A stretch of 64,000 nucleotides of DNA, from contig NZ_HE610986.1 of assembly GCF_000285535.1 (NCBI RefSeq), forward strand, positions 538,038 through 602,037. Reading direction: 5' to 3'. The notes beneath the pieces are model-generated. The model did no database searches, was not told the DNA's origin, and saw nothing but the letters and a program-made list of their open reading frames with translations. A program made the position numbers and the translations under genes. This stretch comes from Bacillus timonensis (GTDB lineage Bacteria > Bacillota > Bacilli > Bacillales > Bacillaceae_L). Shown here one piece after another: positions 26,505-35,379 of this stretch. Every line of letters starts with the position of its first letter. Positions within the stretch are counted from its first letter, which is position 1.

Positions 26505-28022
26505 TTAGTATCCCATCATTCCCATGATGCTACTGGACTGTTCATTAAACTTAGAGATAGCCTGTTCCATTGCCGTAAATTGTTTCCAATATCGATTCTC
26601 AATCATCGCTAACTTATCTTGCCAAGTACTCATACGGTCGCTAAGTTCGGATAAATCTCGACCGATTACACTATTATCTAAATTAACAGGGCTTCCAACA
26701 CGGCCAGCCTTCTTATTCAACTTGTCAATTGCACTATTGATTTCATCATATATTTTTGTAGCAATTCCATCATCTTTTGTGAAAAGATTCATTATTTCAT
26801 CAGGGTTATTCGCAATGGCCTCTCTTAGCTTTTCCTCATTAAGTTCTAGCTTTCCATCAGTCGATAGGTACTTGGTTGTGATACCAATTTCAGATAACAT
26901 TCGAATATTTCCAGTTGGTATACTCTCTACGGGTTTGTACATACTTTCTCGGAGCTCTGTCAACGTTCCTCTAATAATAGAGTCATTGTAAAGAAGCCCT
27001 TTTTTCGCAGCCTCATCCCACTTTTCAGCTTCCTTTTCTGATAAACCTTCTCGCTGCTCATCGGTTAATGGTTGATAATCTCTGTTTCGTTTTTCTTTTA
27101 CCTTTGTGTTTAAACTATCAAGTAATGAATTATAGTCATCTACAAATTTTTTGATATTATCAAAGATTGATTGGGTGTCGGAGGAAATGCTAATAGTTGT
27201 TAAAGTACCTGGATTTGCCTTTAATACCTTAATGTCCATTCCATATACACTCAAGTTATTCGTAGAACTAGTAACTTTAGCACCATCTACCCAAACTTCT
27301 GCATCATTACCATTAACTTCTACTGGGGCAGCTAAAGTGGTTCCGGAAATAGCCCCACCATTTACAATCGCATAAGCTACACCATGTTGAGATCCTACTT
27401 GGTCTGAAATTGTAATCTTCTGATTCGCACCAGTATCCTTTGTCGAAATGACAAACCTTGATGTGGCTTCATCAAAACTGGCACGTAAACCAAGTGATTT
27501 CCCACTAGTGGCATCAGTCAAGTTAGCAATTTGATTTGCAAGACCACCGTAAGTAGTCACTTCATCAATCGTAATATCTCGATTTCCTGCTGGTGTCGCA
27601 ATATTTATTACTGCTGATTGTCCCGTAGGTAAAATTTTGTCAGTCGATTTGACTTTAGCATTACTGGAAGTAATCGCATCTCCAGATGTTAGCTTTGCTA
27701 CCTCCGCAATAGACTTTACTTCTAACGTATAATTCCCAGGCACCGCAGACCCTTTTGTAGTAACTGTCGCTAGACTTGAATCAGCTATTGATGCAGCATA
27801 CCCATTAAATGCGTATTGAAAACGCAGTTTATCAACACTTTTATTAAAGGTATCCAATTCAAGATTCACATCACGGTAGGCATCACGTTGCCATTCTAGC
27901 CATTCCTTTTTTTGAAAGAGCTTATCAAGGGGCATTCTTTCCGCTCTCATTAAGTCAGTTATAATCTGTGTTGTATCTAACCCTGAGGCAAAACCTGTAA
28001 TTCTCATTTGGTTACTTACCAC
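26505..28022 (-). CDS. fliD: Flagellar filament capping protein FliD
   Basis: FliD (HAP2) caps the filament tip and folds incoming flagellin. The roughly 505-residue product begins with RITGFASGLDTTQIITDLM, the conserved N-terminal D0 segment, and ends with a coiled C-terminal region (EQAISKFNEQSSSIMGMMGY). The start is uncertain: GTG 28022 has a strong GGAGGTGA site at a suitable distance; a GTG at 28031 lies inside that site and an ATG at 28007 is also possible. It lies just after flaG. Confidence 0.94.
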   Translation of the reverse strand: MVSNQMRITGFASGLDTTQIITDLMRAERMPLDKLFQKKEWLEWQRDAYRDVNLELDTFNKSVDKLRFQYAFNGYAASIADSSLATVTTKGSAVPGNYTLEVKSIAEVAKLTSGDAITSSNAKVKSTDKILPTGQSAVINIATPAGNRDITIDEVTTYGGLANQIANLTDATSGKSLGLRASFDEATSRFVISTKDTGANQKITISDQVGSQHGVAYAIVNGGAISGTTLAAPVEVNGNDAEVWVDGAKVTSSTNNLSVYGMDIKVLKANPGTLTTISISSDTQSIFDNIKKFVDDYNSLLDSLNTKVKEKRNRDYQPLTDEQREGLSEKEAEKWDEAAKKGLLYNDSIIRGTLTELRESMYKPVESIPTGNIRMLSEIGITTKYLSTDGKLELNEEKLREAIANNPDEIMNLFTKDDGIATKIYDEINSAIDKLNKKAGRVGSPVNLDNSVIGRDLSELSDRMSTWQDKLAMIENRYWKQFTAMEQAISKFNEQSSSIMGMMGY

Positions 28023-28036
28023 CTCGGTCACCTCCG

Positions 28037-28408
28037 TTAAATTTTATTATCAACAAATAAACCTAAGTATTCTTTCATTGAAGCATACATATCTAATAAC
28101 TTTTTGGGTGGTATCTCCCTCACTATCTCTTTTGTTTCATCATTAATTAATGAAACATAATAGCTCTGAAGTTTTTCATGGTACACATATTTTAATGAAG
28201 TATGTGTATTCCCTAACATTAGGTTCATATCCTTGAGAACTTTGTTTATTTCTTTTTCAGTAATTTCTTTTTCATTTATCTCTTTTGGTACATTGCTTTC
28301 AGGATGCTGGTCTAAGTTGTTTTGTTTCTTTTCCATAAAGTTAATAGAAGATATACTATTATTTGCCTCTTTAATAGAATACCTTGAAATAGAATCAACA
28401 GAGCCCAT
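28037..28408 (-). CDS. flaG: FlaG family flagellar protein (YvyC)
   Basis: The 123-residue product has a low-complexity Glu/Lys-rich N-terminal half and a conserved C-terminal FlaG domain (LKYVYHEKLQSYYVSLIND then EIVREIPPKKLLDMYASM). FlaG proteins affect filament length and are always found near fliD. AGGGGG lies before the ATG. A good sigma-D promoter begins 32 bp upstream, so flaG opens the fliD operon. Confidence 0.9.
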   Translation of the reverse strand: MGSVDSISRYSIKEANNSISSINFMEKKQNNLDQHPESNVPKEINEKEITEKEINKVLKDMNLMLGNTHTSLKYVYHEKLQSYYVSLINDETKEIVREIPPKKLLDMYASMKEYLGLFVDNKI

Positions 28409-28439
28409 ATTTATCCCCCTAAAGGTTTTTCTATCTTTT

Positions 28440-28466
28440 ATATCGGTAGATTCTGATTAAGTTTTA
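28440..28466 (-). promoter_or_regulatory. Sigma-D promoter of flaG-fliD-fliS-fliT
   Basis: On the minus strand TAAA (28463-28466) is 15 bp from ACCGATAT (28440-28447). The sigma-D consensus is TAAA-N15-GCCGATAT, so only one base of the -10 differs. Confidence 0.85.
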
Positions 28467-28471
28467 CATAT

Positions 28472-29533
28472 TTATAGGTTCATTAATCGTTTTTTCGCTG
28501 GTTCATAATGAAAACTTGAAGAAAGCTTGTACAGATGCTTTGCTTTTTCCTTTTGATTAAACATTTCATAATAAACCCCGAGGTTGTAAGCAGCTAGAAA
28601 TGTACTTGTACCTAGAACTATTTCCTTTGCTCCTTTTTCACCTAAGGCAAGACATTGTAAATACGACTTTTCTATCAAAGGCAGAAAGTCAATATTTCGT
28701 TTTATATCACTTAAAACAAAATTCATATAGAACAAACCAGTAACGAATTGATAATCAGGGCTATTTAGAAGAAAGTTATTTTCTCTATCAATTACTTCAA
28801 AAGCTAGATAATATTCCTTCATGTCAATCAGTGTATAAATATAGTTAACCACCAAATCTATATAGTAATCCTCAGATTTATCTGCTAAATGATAACTTTG
28901 TTGATAATATAACAGTGCTTCTGGAAACTGATTTAAAACCTTATATTGCCTTGCAAGTTGATAATTTATATAAACATTTTTCGGATTATCGGAATACTGT
29001 GACTTCAAAATAGATAAATTGCGTTCAGATTTGTCGGTTTTATAATAACCCATATGGAGTACTTCAATAGGTAAATCAATTCTTGGTAAATCTGAAACTA
29101 CCTGTTCATGGATTTTCCCCGTGTAGTATGTTCCTTTTGGAAGAAGACGGGAGATGTAGGTTTGAGAATAACGTACTTCATTGTTTTGGACGAATTGGTT
29201 TTTGATATTAATTCTTCCAATAAGATTCTTAGATTCAAGAATGTTGTTTACTTTGTCCTGGTCCCATTTTATGACCTGCTCATCTGCATCGAGTATGAGA
29301 TTCCAATCTGAATTAGATTTGGAAAGGGCAAAATTTCGTACTTCTGAAAAATCGTTGTTCCATTCAAAGTCATAGACTTGTGCTCCGAATTCCCGAGCTA
29401 TTTCCTTCGTTTCATCAGTTGAACCCGTATCAATTATAACGAGTTCATTAATATATGGTTTACTATTAACTAGACAATTACGTAAATTTTCTTCCTCATT
29501 TTTCACAATCATTACTAATGAAATGTTTGGCAT
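28472..29533 (-). CDS. GT2 glycosyltransferase with TPR-like C-terminus
   Basis: The 353-residue product has a family 2 GT-A domain in its first 230 residues: MIVKNEEENLRNCL, then IIDTGSTDETKEIAREFGA, with the metal-binding DADEQV near residue 93. The remainder is helical with TPR features (YQLARQYKVLNQFPEALLYY near residue 190). The N-terminal half is closely similar to that of the 623-residue enzyme at 41610-43481, at the other end of the glycosylation island. It has its own possible sigma-D promoter and sits 63 bp before flaG. It is likely a flagellin glycosyltransferase; the sugar it transfers is unknown. Confidence 0.87.
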   Translation of the reverse strand: MPNISLVMIVKNEEENLRNCLVNSKPYINELVIIDTGSTDETKEIAREFGAQVYDFEWNNDFSEVRNFALSKSNSDWNLILDADEQVIKWDQDKVNNILESKNLIGRINIKNQFVQNNEVRYSQTYISRLLPKGTYYTGKIHEQVVSDLPRIDLPIEVLHMGYYKTDKSERNLSILKSQYSDNPKNVYINYQLARQYKVLNQFPEALLYYQQSYHLADKSEDYYIDLVVNYIYTLIDMKEYYLAFEVIDRENNFLLNSPDYQFVTGLFYMNFVLSDIKRNIDFLPLIEKSYLQCLALGEKGAKEIVLGTSTFLAAYNLGVYYEMFNQKEKAKHLYKLSSSFHYEPAKKRLMNL

Positions 29534-29564
29534 AATACCCTCCTAAAGAACACTCTTCTGTTCA

Positions 29565-29591
29565 TTATAGACTTTTTTCATTTTTCCTTTA
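29565..29591 (-). promoter_or_regulatory. Possible sigma-D promoter of the GT2 gene
   Basis: On the minus strand TAAA (29588-29591) is 15 bp from GTCTATAA (29565-29572), five of eight bases matching the sigma-D -10. It lies downstream of a terminator and 32 bp before the start codon. Confidence 0.45.
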
Positions 29592-29645
29592 CCTATTATT
29601 AAAAAATTTGATATTCAAATCATATATCTAATAACAAAAATTGTT

Positions 29646-29689
29646 CAAAAATAAAAGAAGAGTAATTAGTTTCTTTCTAATAACTCTTC
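29646..29689 (-). terminator. Terminator after the sugar aminotransferase gene
   Basis: Thirteen-base arms 29657-29669 and 29677-29689 pair with one mismatch around a 7-base loop. On the minus strand TTTTATTTTTG follows. It lies 43 bp after the aminotransferase stop and closes the sugar-biosynthesis part of the island. Confidence 0.88.
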
Positions 29690-29731
29690 TCTTCAAATAA
29701 AACTGTGCTTTGTAATAATAATTTTTTGTTC

Positions 29732-30832
29732 TTAATTATGTTTTTTATAACTATTAATTACCTCAATTATGCGATTTGTATCATCAATTGGCTGTATTGG
29801 TGAAAGTGGGATACTAATTACTTCTTTATGAATTTTTTCGGTAATTGGAAGATGTATATTGTTCCACTCTGAGTATGCTTTTTGTTTATGTGGAGGTATT
29901 GGGTAGTGAATAACCGTTTGTATGCCGTGTTCTTCTAAATATTTTTGAAAATGTTCTCGTTCCCCTGTTCTTATTACAAACACATGCCAGACATGTTCTT
30001 TAGTTTTTTTTGGAGCAGTAGGTAATGTTATGTGCTCATTTTTAATATTGTTAAGATACATAGATGCGATTTGACGTCTAGCTGCATTTTCTTTATCTAA
30101 GTAATTTAGTTTTACTCTAAGGATTGATGCTTGTATTTCATCAAGTCGGTTATTGCTTCCTATAAATATATTTTCATATTTTTTCCCAGATCCATAGTTC
30201 CTAAGCACTCGAATTTTTTCTGCAATTTCATTATCATTTGTAGTAATGGCACCTGCATCCCCAAGTGCTCCTAAATTTTTTCCTGGATAAAAACTAAATC
30301 CTGCTGCATCTCCTAGGTTTCCTACTTTTTTCCCTTTATACACAGCTCCATGAGACTGTGCAGCATCTTCAATAACTTTCAGTTGATATTTCTTTGCAAT
30401 ATCTATTATTGGATCAATATCTACTATTTGACCATATAAATGCACAACAAGAATTGCTTTTGTATTTTTTGTAACTTTATCTTCTATTAATAAGGGATTT
30501 ATATTATATGTAAATATGTTAGGCTCTACCAAAATTGGAGTAGCCCCGACCTTTGTAATAGCAAGTATAGATGCAATGTAAGTATTTGATGGAACAATCA
30601 CCTCATCACCCGGTCCAATATTATGGGCTTCCAAGATTAATTTTAATGCATCTAACCCGTTACTGACCCCAATACAATGATTTACACCACAATATTTTGC
30701 GTATTCCTCTTCGAACTTATTTACTTCTTGGCCGAGAATATACCAGCCACTATTAATAACTCTATAGACTGCACTCTTCAACTCTTCTTCATATTGGGCA
30801 TTTATATCTTTTAAATTTAAAAAAGGAATCAC
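29732..30832 (-). CDS. DegT/DnrJ/EryC1 sugar aminotransferase, FdtB/QdtB type
   Basis: This PLP enzyme of 366 residues would aminate C3 of dTDP-3-keto-6-deoxyhexose. It shows the family's elements: [20 protein letters not shown] near residue 30, [10 protein letters not shown] for the phosphate, [10 protein letters not shown] with Asp156, and the Schiff-base lysine in [15 protein letters not shown] (Lys185). The start is a GTG. The FdtA/QdtA-like isomerase 3 kb upstream makes the 3-keto substrate, which favours a 3-amino (Fuc3N or Qui3N) product over a 4-amino one. An SDR gene lies 32 bp upstream and a terminator follows. Confidence 0.9.
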   Translation of the reverse strand: MIPFLNLKDINAQYEEELKSAVYRVINSGWYILGQEVNKFEEEYAKYCGVNHCIGVSNGLDALKLILEAHNIGPGDEVIVPSNTYIASILAITKVGATPILVEPNIFTYNINPLLIEDKVTKNTKAILVVHLYGQIVDIDPIIDIAKKYQLKVIEDAAQSHGAVYKGKKVGNLGDAAGFSFYPGKNLGALGDAGAITTNDNEIAEKIRVLRNYGSGKKYENIFIGSNNRLDEIQASILRVKLNYLDKENAARRQIASMYLNNIKNEHITLPTAPKKTKEHVWHVFVIRTGEREHFQKYLEEHGIQTVIHYPIPPHKQKAYSEWNNIHLPITEKIHKEVISIPLSPIQPIDDTNRIIEVINSYKKHN

Positions 30833-30864
30833 AGTTTATTATTACTCCTTCTATTAATATAATT

Positions 30865-31608
30865 CTAGTGTGCCGTGTACCCACCATCTACGGGAATTAC
30901 AGTACCAGTTATCCATTTGGACCCTTCAGATAATAAAAATGCAATCGGATATGCAATATATTCTGGTCTCCCTAACCCAAGTGGATGTTGTCCTTTAATA
31001 AGCTCCCATTGATCCCTTCCAATCTTTTCATATATTGATTTTGACATTGGAGTATCAACAATACCTGGTGCTAAACAGTTTACTCTAATATTGCGCTTTG
31101 CTAGTTCCATGGCTGAGGATTTTGTAATTGAAATAACCGCACCTTTAGTCGCACTATATGCAACTATTCCCGGCTCCCCAACCATTCCAGAACTCGAAGA
31201 AAGTAATACAACACTTCCTCCATCCGACATTACTTTCTTATTACTACAGGCTTTTAAGAGTTGAATAGTAGTTTCAATATTAGTCGAGAAAAGTTCTCTT
31301 GTCTTTGATATTGAAACAGTTCTAAGTGGAGTTATTTTATGAATACCAGCTGCATGAACTAATCCATGTAATTCACCATATTCTTTCGAGATATCTTTTA
31401 ATAAATTTACTATTTTTTCTATCTGATTCATTTCAAAACCTATCGTTTTTTGATTAGGCATTAAATTCTTTAATCTCTCAAGATGTTCTTTATTTCGTCC
31501 CAATAAAATCAAGTTTGCACCTAATTCATGTAATAAGAGAGCTGTCTCACGTCCAATTCCCGAAGTTGCTCCTGTAATTAGGATAGTTTTTCCTTTTAAA
31601 GAAAACAT
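30865..31608 (-). CDS. Short-chain dehydrogenase/reductase, FabG-like
   Basis: The 247-residue classical SDR has the cofactor loop TGATSGIG at residues 12-19, a catalytic Ser in LSSSSGM near residue 138, the pair YSATK near residue 150, and the C-terminal GTVIPVDGGY found in 3-oxoacyl-ACP reductases. The usual NNAG motif reads HAAG. It is next to an ACP and a KAS III-like synthase, so the likely reaction is reduction of a 3-oxoacyl-ACP to 3-hydroxyacyl-ACP for the sugar acyltransferase. Reduction of a sugar is the alternative. AAAGGGG precedes the ATG. Confidence 0.87.
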   Translation of the reverse strand: MFSLKGKTILITGATSGIGRETALLLHELGANLILLGRNKEHLERLKNLMPNQKTIGFEMNQIEKIVNLLKDISKEYGELHGLVHAAGIHKITPLRTVSISKTRELFSTNIETTIQLLKACSNKKVMSDGGSVVLLSSSSGMVGEPGIVAYSATKGAVISITKSSAMELAKRNIRVNCLAPGIVDTPMSKSIYEKIGRDQWELIKGQHPLGLGRPEYIAYPIAFLLSEGSKWITGTVIPVDGGYTAH

Positions 31609-31833
31609 GATTAAACCCCTTTATTATTTCAATAATCGTGATACAACCAGTTTAGATTCTTAAAATAGGCCTTTTTTTATAATTAAAGACTAAGTAATAA
31701 AATTTGACTACTTGTTATTCGTCTTTTTAAAATTAACTTGAAGTGATAATTTCTTATTTATTATAAGGCTTAACTAATACTACAATTTAGTAATTCATAG
31801 GTAAAAGGTATTAATAATTACAAACGTTTTGAA

Positions 31834-32070
31834 TTATATATTAGACTTTTTATTAATGATGGTAAGTATATCACTAACACTTTCTAAGTTTTTAATTTCT
31901 TCCTGATTCAAAGTAAAACCAAAATGCTCATCTAAAGCGACGTTTAAAGAAATAATTGCCAATGAATCCCAATCCTCTAATTCATCCAATATCGTATCAG
32001 GTGTAACATCTTCAGGTTCCAACATTACAATATCCTCTGCAAATATTTTTAAAAATTCCTGTATATCCAA
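31834..32070 (-). CDS. Dedicated acyl carrier protein
   Basis: The 78-residue acidic protein has the ACP fold pattern with the phosphopantetheine site in LEDWDSLAIISL (Ser36 from the chosen start) and EHFGFTLNQEEIKNLESV in helix 3. It is clearly diverged from the housekeeping AcpP (no DSLDTVE motif). The start is TTG 32070, eight bases after GGGAG; the TTG and GTG codons upstream lie in or before the ribosome site. It lies 22 bp after the KAS III-like gene. It would carry the acyl group for the amino sugar. Confidence 0.88.
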   Translation of the reverse strand: MDIQEFLKIFAEDIVMLEPEDVTPDTILDELEDWDSLAIISLNVALDEHFGFTLNQEEIKNLESVSDILTIINKKSNI

Positions 32071-32092
32071 TATATTCACTCCCAAGTTTATA

Positions 32093-33076
32093 TTAATAAA
32101 ATAACGAACCTACTGCCCAAGAAAAGCCAACACCAAACCCTACAACTAGTATATGGTCCCCATCTTTTACTTTCCCAGAATCAATCTCCCTCTTAAGCGA
32201 AATAGGAATAGATGAAGAGACTGTATTCCCACAATCCTCTAAATGAATTGAAAATAACCCTTCTGAAATCTTCATCTTTTTTTGTAAATACTTTAACATA
32301 TGTTTATTCGCTTGGTGAAAAATGACTTTATTGAAATCACCAAAGTTTAAGTTATTTACCTCTAAAAACTGATTAACAGTCCTTGGTATTTCTCTCAGTG
32401 TAAAATTAAATACCTCAGCGCCATTCATATAAAGATTTGCTTTACTTCTGGTATTACCATATTCATCTGTAACCTCTATGAGTGATTCCTCATCAAGTCG
32501 CTGTCTTAAACCACCCACAGGTACGATTAAATTGTTTCCACCGCTACCATCAGTACCAAAAGCAAACCCTTCAAGTCCTTTTACTTCAGAGGCCTCTATA
32601 AAAGTTGCTGTTCCAGCATCACCGAATAACAACTCCACACTTCGATCTTTTGGATTAATAAATTTACTATATGTATCTCCTGTTAGTAAAAGGACATTTT
32701 TTACCTGTCCTGTTTCAATTAAGCCTTTTGCCATGGATAATCCATATACATATCCCGAACATCCAAGATTAAAGTCCAAAGCACCTGCACTTGTTTTAAC
32801 CCCGAGCAGATTCTGAATTAAGCATGCTGTTGTTGGCAAAAAGTAGTCTGGTGACTGAGTACAATATAATATATAATCAATATTTTTGGGATTAATATCA
32901 AGACGTTCTATTAGCTTTTTTGCAGCCTTTACTGCAAGGTCTGAGGCAAATTCATCCTCTGCTGCTATATGCTTTTCAAATATACCTACTTTTATTACAG
33001 TCTTGTTTTCACTATTATTTTTTACCACCCTATCTGGTAGGTAATATTCAATTCCTTTAATTCGTGCATATACCAC
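32093..33076 (-). CDS. 3-oxoacyl-ACP synthase III-like enzyme
   Basis: The roughly 327-residue thiolase-fold enzyme keeps the KAS III triad: Cys in FNLGCSGYVYGL (about 106), His in IFHQANKHML (about 254) and Asn in DCGNTVSSSIP (about 284), plus the terminal GFGVGFSWAVG. Unlike housekeeping FabH it sits with an ACP and an SDR within a sugar cluster. The probable reaction is condensation of an acyl-CoA with malonyl-ACP. The start is GTG 33076, six bases after GGGG; a TTG four codons earlier is less likely. The stop is 22 bp before the ACP start. Confidence 0.9.
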   Translation of the reverse strand: MVYARIKGIEYYLPDRVVKNNSENKTVIKVGIFEKHIAAEDEFASDLAVKAAKKLIERLDINPKNIDYILYCTQSPDYFLPTTACLIQNLLGVKTSAGALDFNLGCSGYVYGLSMAKGLIETGQVKNVLLLTGDTYSKFINPKDRSVELLFGDAGTATFIEASEVKGLEGFAFGTDGSGGNNLIVPVGGLRQRLDEESLIEVTDEYGNTRSKANLYMNGAEVFNFTLREIPRTVNQFLEVNNLNFGDFNKVIFHQANKHMLKYLQKKMKISEGLFSIHLEDCGNTVSSSIPISLKREIDSGKVKDGDHILVVGFGVGFSWAVGSLFY

Positions 33077-33108
33077 ATTAATCCCCAACCTATCTTAAAT
33101 TAATTAGC

Positions 33109-33846
33109 TTATTCATTTTTGAAATCCTTATTAATTTGCCAAGGATACCCTCTGAAATCTTTTAAATACTCTTTCCATGGATAAACTCGTTCTTTTTTAT
33201 CATTTAATATATCTCTTACGGAGCACAAATCCTTACCTGGCACTCCTACAATAACACGTTCTGGTAGTACATTTTTCCTAACAAGTGAATATGCCCCAAT
33301 TAATGAATTTTCTCCTATTGTAATACCTGGTAAAATAACTGAAGCCGTTGCAACTTGAGCATATTGTTTGATTGTAACTCCTTTTAGTTCCCCCATTGGA
33401 GGATATGGGTCGTTAGTTAATACGACATATGGGTAAATCCAAACAAAATCCTCAATACGTGACTTTTGACCAATATGTACATTAGAATGTAATCGGACGA
33501 AATCACCAATTTGCAAATCTCCCTGCAAATCACATAGGGTGCCAACACTGCAGTTTTTTCCAATGATTGTTTTTTCTCTTATAGTTATCCTATGTCCTGA
33601 TTGAAAATTCTCTCCAATAACTACATCTTCATAGATAATACTATGAGATCTTATAATAGAGTTTTTTCCAATAAATGTTTTTTTTGAAATATATTCTTTA
33701 TTTGAATATGCCTCAGCCACTCGTTCACCAATAATTGAATATGGACCTATAACCGTGTTAGCACCAATTTCAACATTGCCATAAATAATTGTTCCAAAAC
33801 CAATTTCTACATTTTCTCCTATTGTAGCCGCAGAATCGACATGCAT
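33109..33846 (-). CDS. Left-handed beta-helix acyltransferase, probable sugar N-acyltransferase
   Basis: The 245-residue product is built of hexapeptide repeats (IGENVEIGFGTIIYG, IGANTVIGPYSIIG and others) over residues 8-205, which fold as a left-handed beta-helix trimer in CoA- or ACP-dependent acyltransferases. The short C-terminal region (YPWKEYLKDFRGYPWQ) is not familiar. It lies between the FdtA-like and KAS III-like genes, so it is the best candidate to acylate the 3-amino group. It is longer than typical FdtC/QdtC enzymes, with extra coils that could accommodate an ACP-bound or larger acyl donor. Confidence 0.85.
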   Translation of the reverse strand: MHVDSAATIGENVEIGFGTIIYGNVEIGANTVIGPYSIIGERVAEAYSNKEYISKKTFIGKNSIIRSHSIIYEDVVIGENFQSGHRITIREKTIIGKNCSVGTLCDLQGDLQIGDFVRLHSNVHIGQKSRIEDFVWIYPYVVLTNDPYPPMGELKGVTIKQYAQVATASVILPGITIGENSLIGAYSLVRKNVLPERVIVGVPGKDLCSVRDILNDKKERVYPWKEYLKDFRGYPWQINKDFKNE

Positions 33847-33855
33847 ATTTGTAAA

Positions 33856-34245
33856 TCACCTTTCAAGGAATTCTTCGTAATCCCTAATATAATCTTGTTC
33901 ATCATAATGTTCACTAGCAAGAACCATTAAGATACAATCATTAGTAAAATTGTGCATTTCGTGCCATATCATTTTATCAACGTAAAGACCTTGAGAGGGC
34001 CTATTTAAGTGGAATGTTATCTGTCTCCTTCGATTATCTAACACCACGTCACATGAACCATTTAAACATATTAATACTTGTTTCAAGTCTTTGTGAGCAT
34101 GAAAACCTCTTGATGTATTTGCTTTTGTGTTATAAATATAATAAACACGTTTTATTTCAAACGGAATATTTTTGAATGCTTCAAGGGACGCGAGTGAACC
34201 ACGGTCATCGTTTATCTCTTTAAAATTCAATAAACTATTCTTCAT
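33856..34245 (-). CDS. dTDP-4-keto-6-deoxyglucose 3,4-ketoisomerase (FdtA/QdtA family)
   Basis: The 129-residue cupin matches the WxcM/FdtA family: INDDRGSLASLEAFKNIPFE at the N-terminus, RVYYIYNT, then the active-site HAHKDLKQVLICLNGSCDV with two His, and the conserved end LASEHYDEQDYIRDYEEF. It converts the RmlB product to a dTDP-3-keto-6-deoxyhexose. Whether the galacto (FdtA) or gluco (QdtA) epimer is formed cannot be told here. The start ATG 34245 overlaps the rmlB stop as TAATG, so the two enzymes of successive steps are coupled. Confidence 0.93.
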   Translation of the reverse strand: MKNSLLNFKEINDDRGSLASLEAFKNIPFEIKRVYYIYNTKANTSRGFHAHKDLKQVLICLNGSCDVVLDNRRRQITFHLNRPSQGLYVDKMIWHEMHNFTNDCILMVLASEHYDEQDYIRDYEEFLER

Positions 34246-35273
34246 TATTCCACTTCCATTTTCTTGTACTTCTGAATAAACCAATTAATTGTATTAACCA
34301 TTGCTACATCAAAAGAAATCTCTGCTTTCCATCCAAGCTCTTTTTCAATCTTACTTGCATCAATAGCATATCTAAAATCATGTCCTGGACGATCGTTTAT
34401 AAACTGAATTTGTTCTTTATAACTATTACTTTTTGGTAAAACTTTATCTAAATAAGCACATATCTCTTCTGTTATCTCTATTGTTGTCCGTTCATTATGC
34501 GCTCCAATTAAATACGTTTCTCCTGCTTCTCCTTCATGGAAGATAAGATCGATTGCACGGCAGTGGTCATCCACAAATAGCCAATCCCTGATGTTTTTCC
34601 CATCCCCATAAATCGGTAATTCCCTACCATTTATTGCATTATAAATTAATTTTGGAATCAATTTTTCATTATGCTGTTTAGGTCCAAAATTATTTGAACA
34701 GTTTGAAGTTACCACATTCATTCCATAAGTGTGAAAATAACTTCTAACTAGCATATCTGAGCTTGCTTTACTGGCGCTATATGGACTATTTGGTGCATAT
34801 GATGTCTGTTCAGTAAAAAAACCAGTACTCCCAAGGGACCCGTATACTTCATCTGTAGAAATATGATAAAACCGTGCACCAATATATTGGTCTTTATATA
34901 CAAATGGCTGTTTCATCCATTGATTTCTTGCTACTTCTAATATATTTAATGTACCTATTATATTTGTTTCAGCAAAAACAGTTGGATTTTTAATTGAATT
35001 ATCAACATGAGATTCTGCTGCAAAATGAATCACTCCATTTATTTCATATTTTTGAAATAAAAGATAGAGTAACTCCTTATCACGAATGTCACCCTTAACA
35101 AAGGAATAATTCTCATTATTATCAACTTCTTTTAAATTTTCCAAATCACCTGCATATGTTAATGCATCGAGATTAACTAGGTGATAGTTATTATACTTTT
35201 GTAATAAGTATGGAATAAAATTGGAGCCAATAAATCCTGCTCCACCCGTAATCAACAACGATTTCTTTTTCAT
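34245..35273 (-). CDS. rfbB: dTDP-glucose 4,6-dehydratase
   Basis: The 342-residue extended SDR has the NAD loop TGGAGFIGSNF, LDALTYAGDLENL, the catalytic STDEVYGSL near residue 130 with Asp and Glu of the TDE motif, and YSASKASSD near residue 165 with YxxxK. It makes dTDP-4-keto-6-deoxyglucose. No RmlC or RmlD is present in the window, so the product is not directed to rhamnose here. AAGGAG precedes the ATG; the stop overlaps the FdtA-like gene. Confidence 0.95.
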   Translation of the reverse strand: MKKKSLLITGGAGFIGSNFIPYLLQKYNNYHLVNLDALTYAGDLENLKEVDNNENYSFVKGDIRDKELLYLLFQKYEINGVIHFAAESHVDNSIKNPTVFAETNIIGTLNILEVARNQWMKQPFVYKDQYIGARFYHISTDEVYGSLGSTGFFTEQTSYAPNSPYSASKASSDMLVRSYFHTYGMNVVTSNCSNNFGPKQHNEKLIPKLIYNAINGRELPIYGDGKNIRDWLFVDDHCRAIDLIFHEGEAGETYLIGAHNERTTIEITEEICAYLDKVLPKSNSYKEQIQFINDRPGHDFRYAIDASKIEKELGWKAEISFDVAMVNTINWFIQKYKKMEVE

Positions 35274-35379
35274 GGTACTCCTTTGGGGATTGGTATGAAT
35301 TGTATTTTTTGAACCTATAAAAACTCAAGTTTCAAAAGAAATATTAATATCTTTCTCTTCCTTCTTTAGATTTCTTAAT

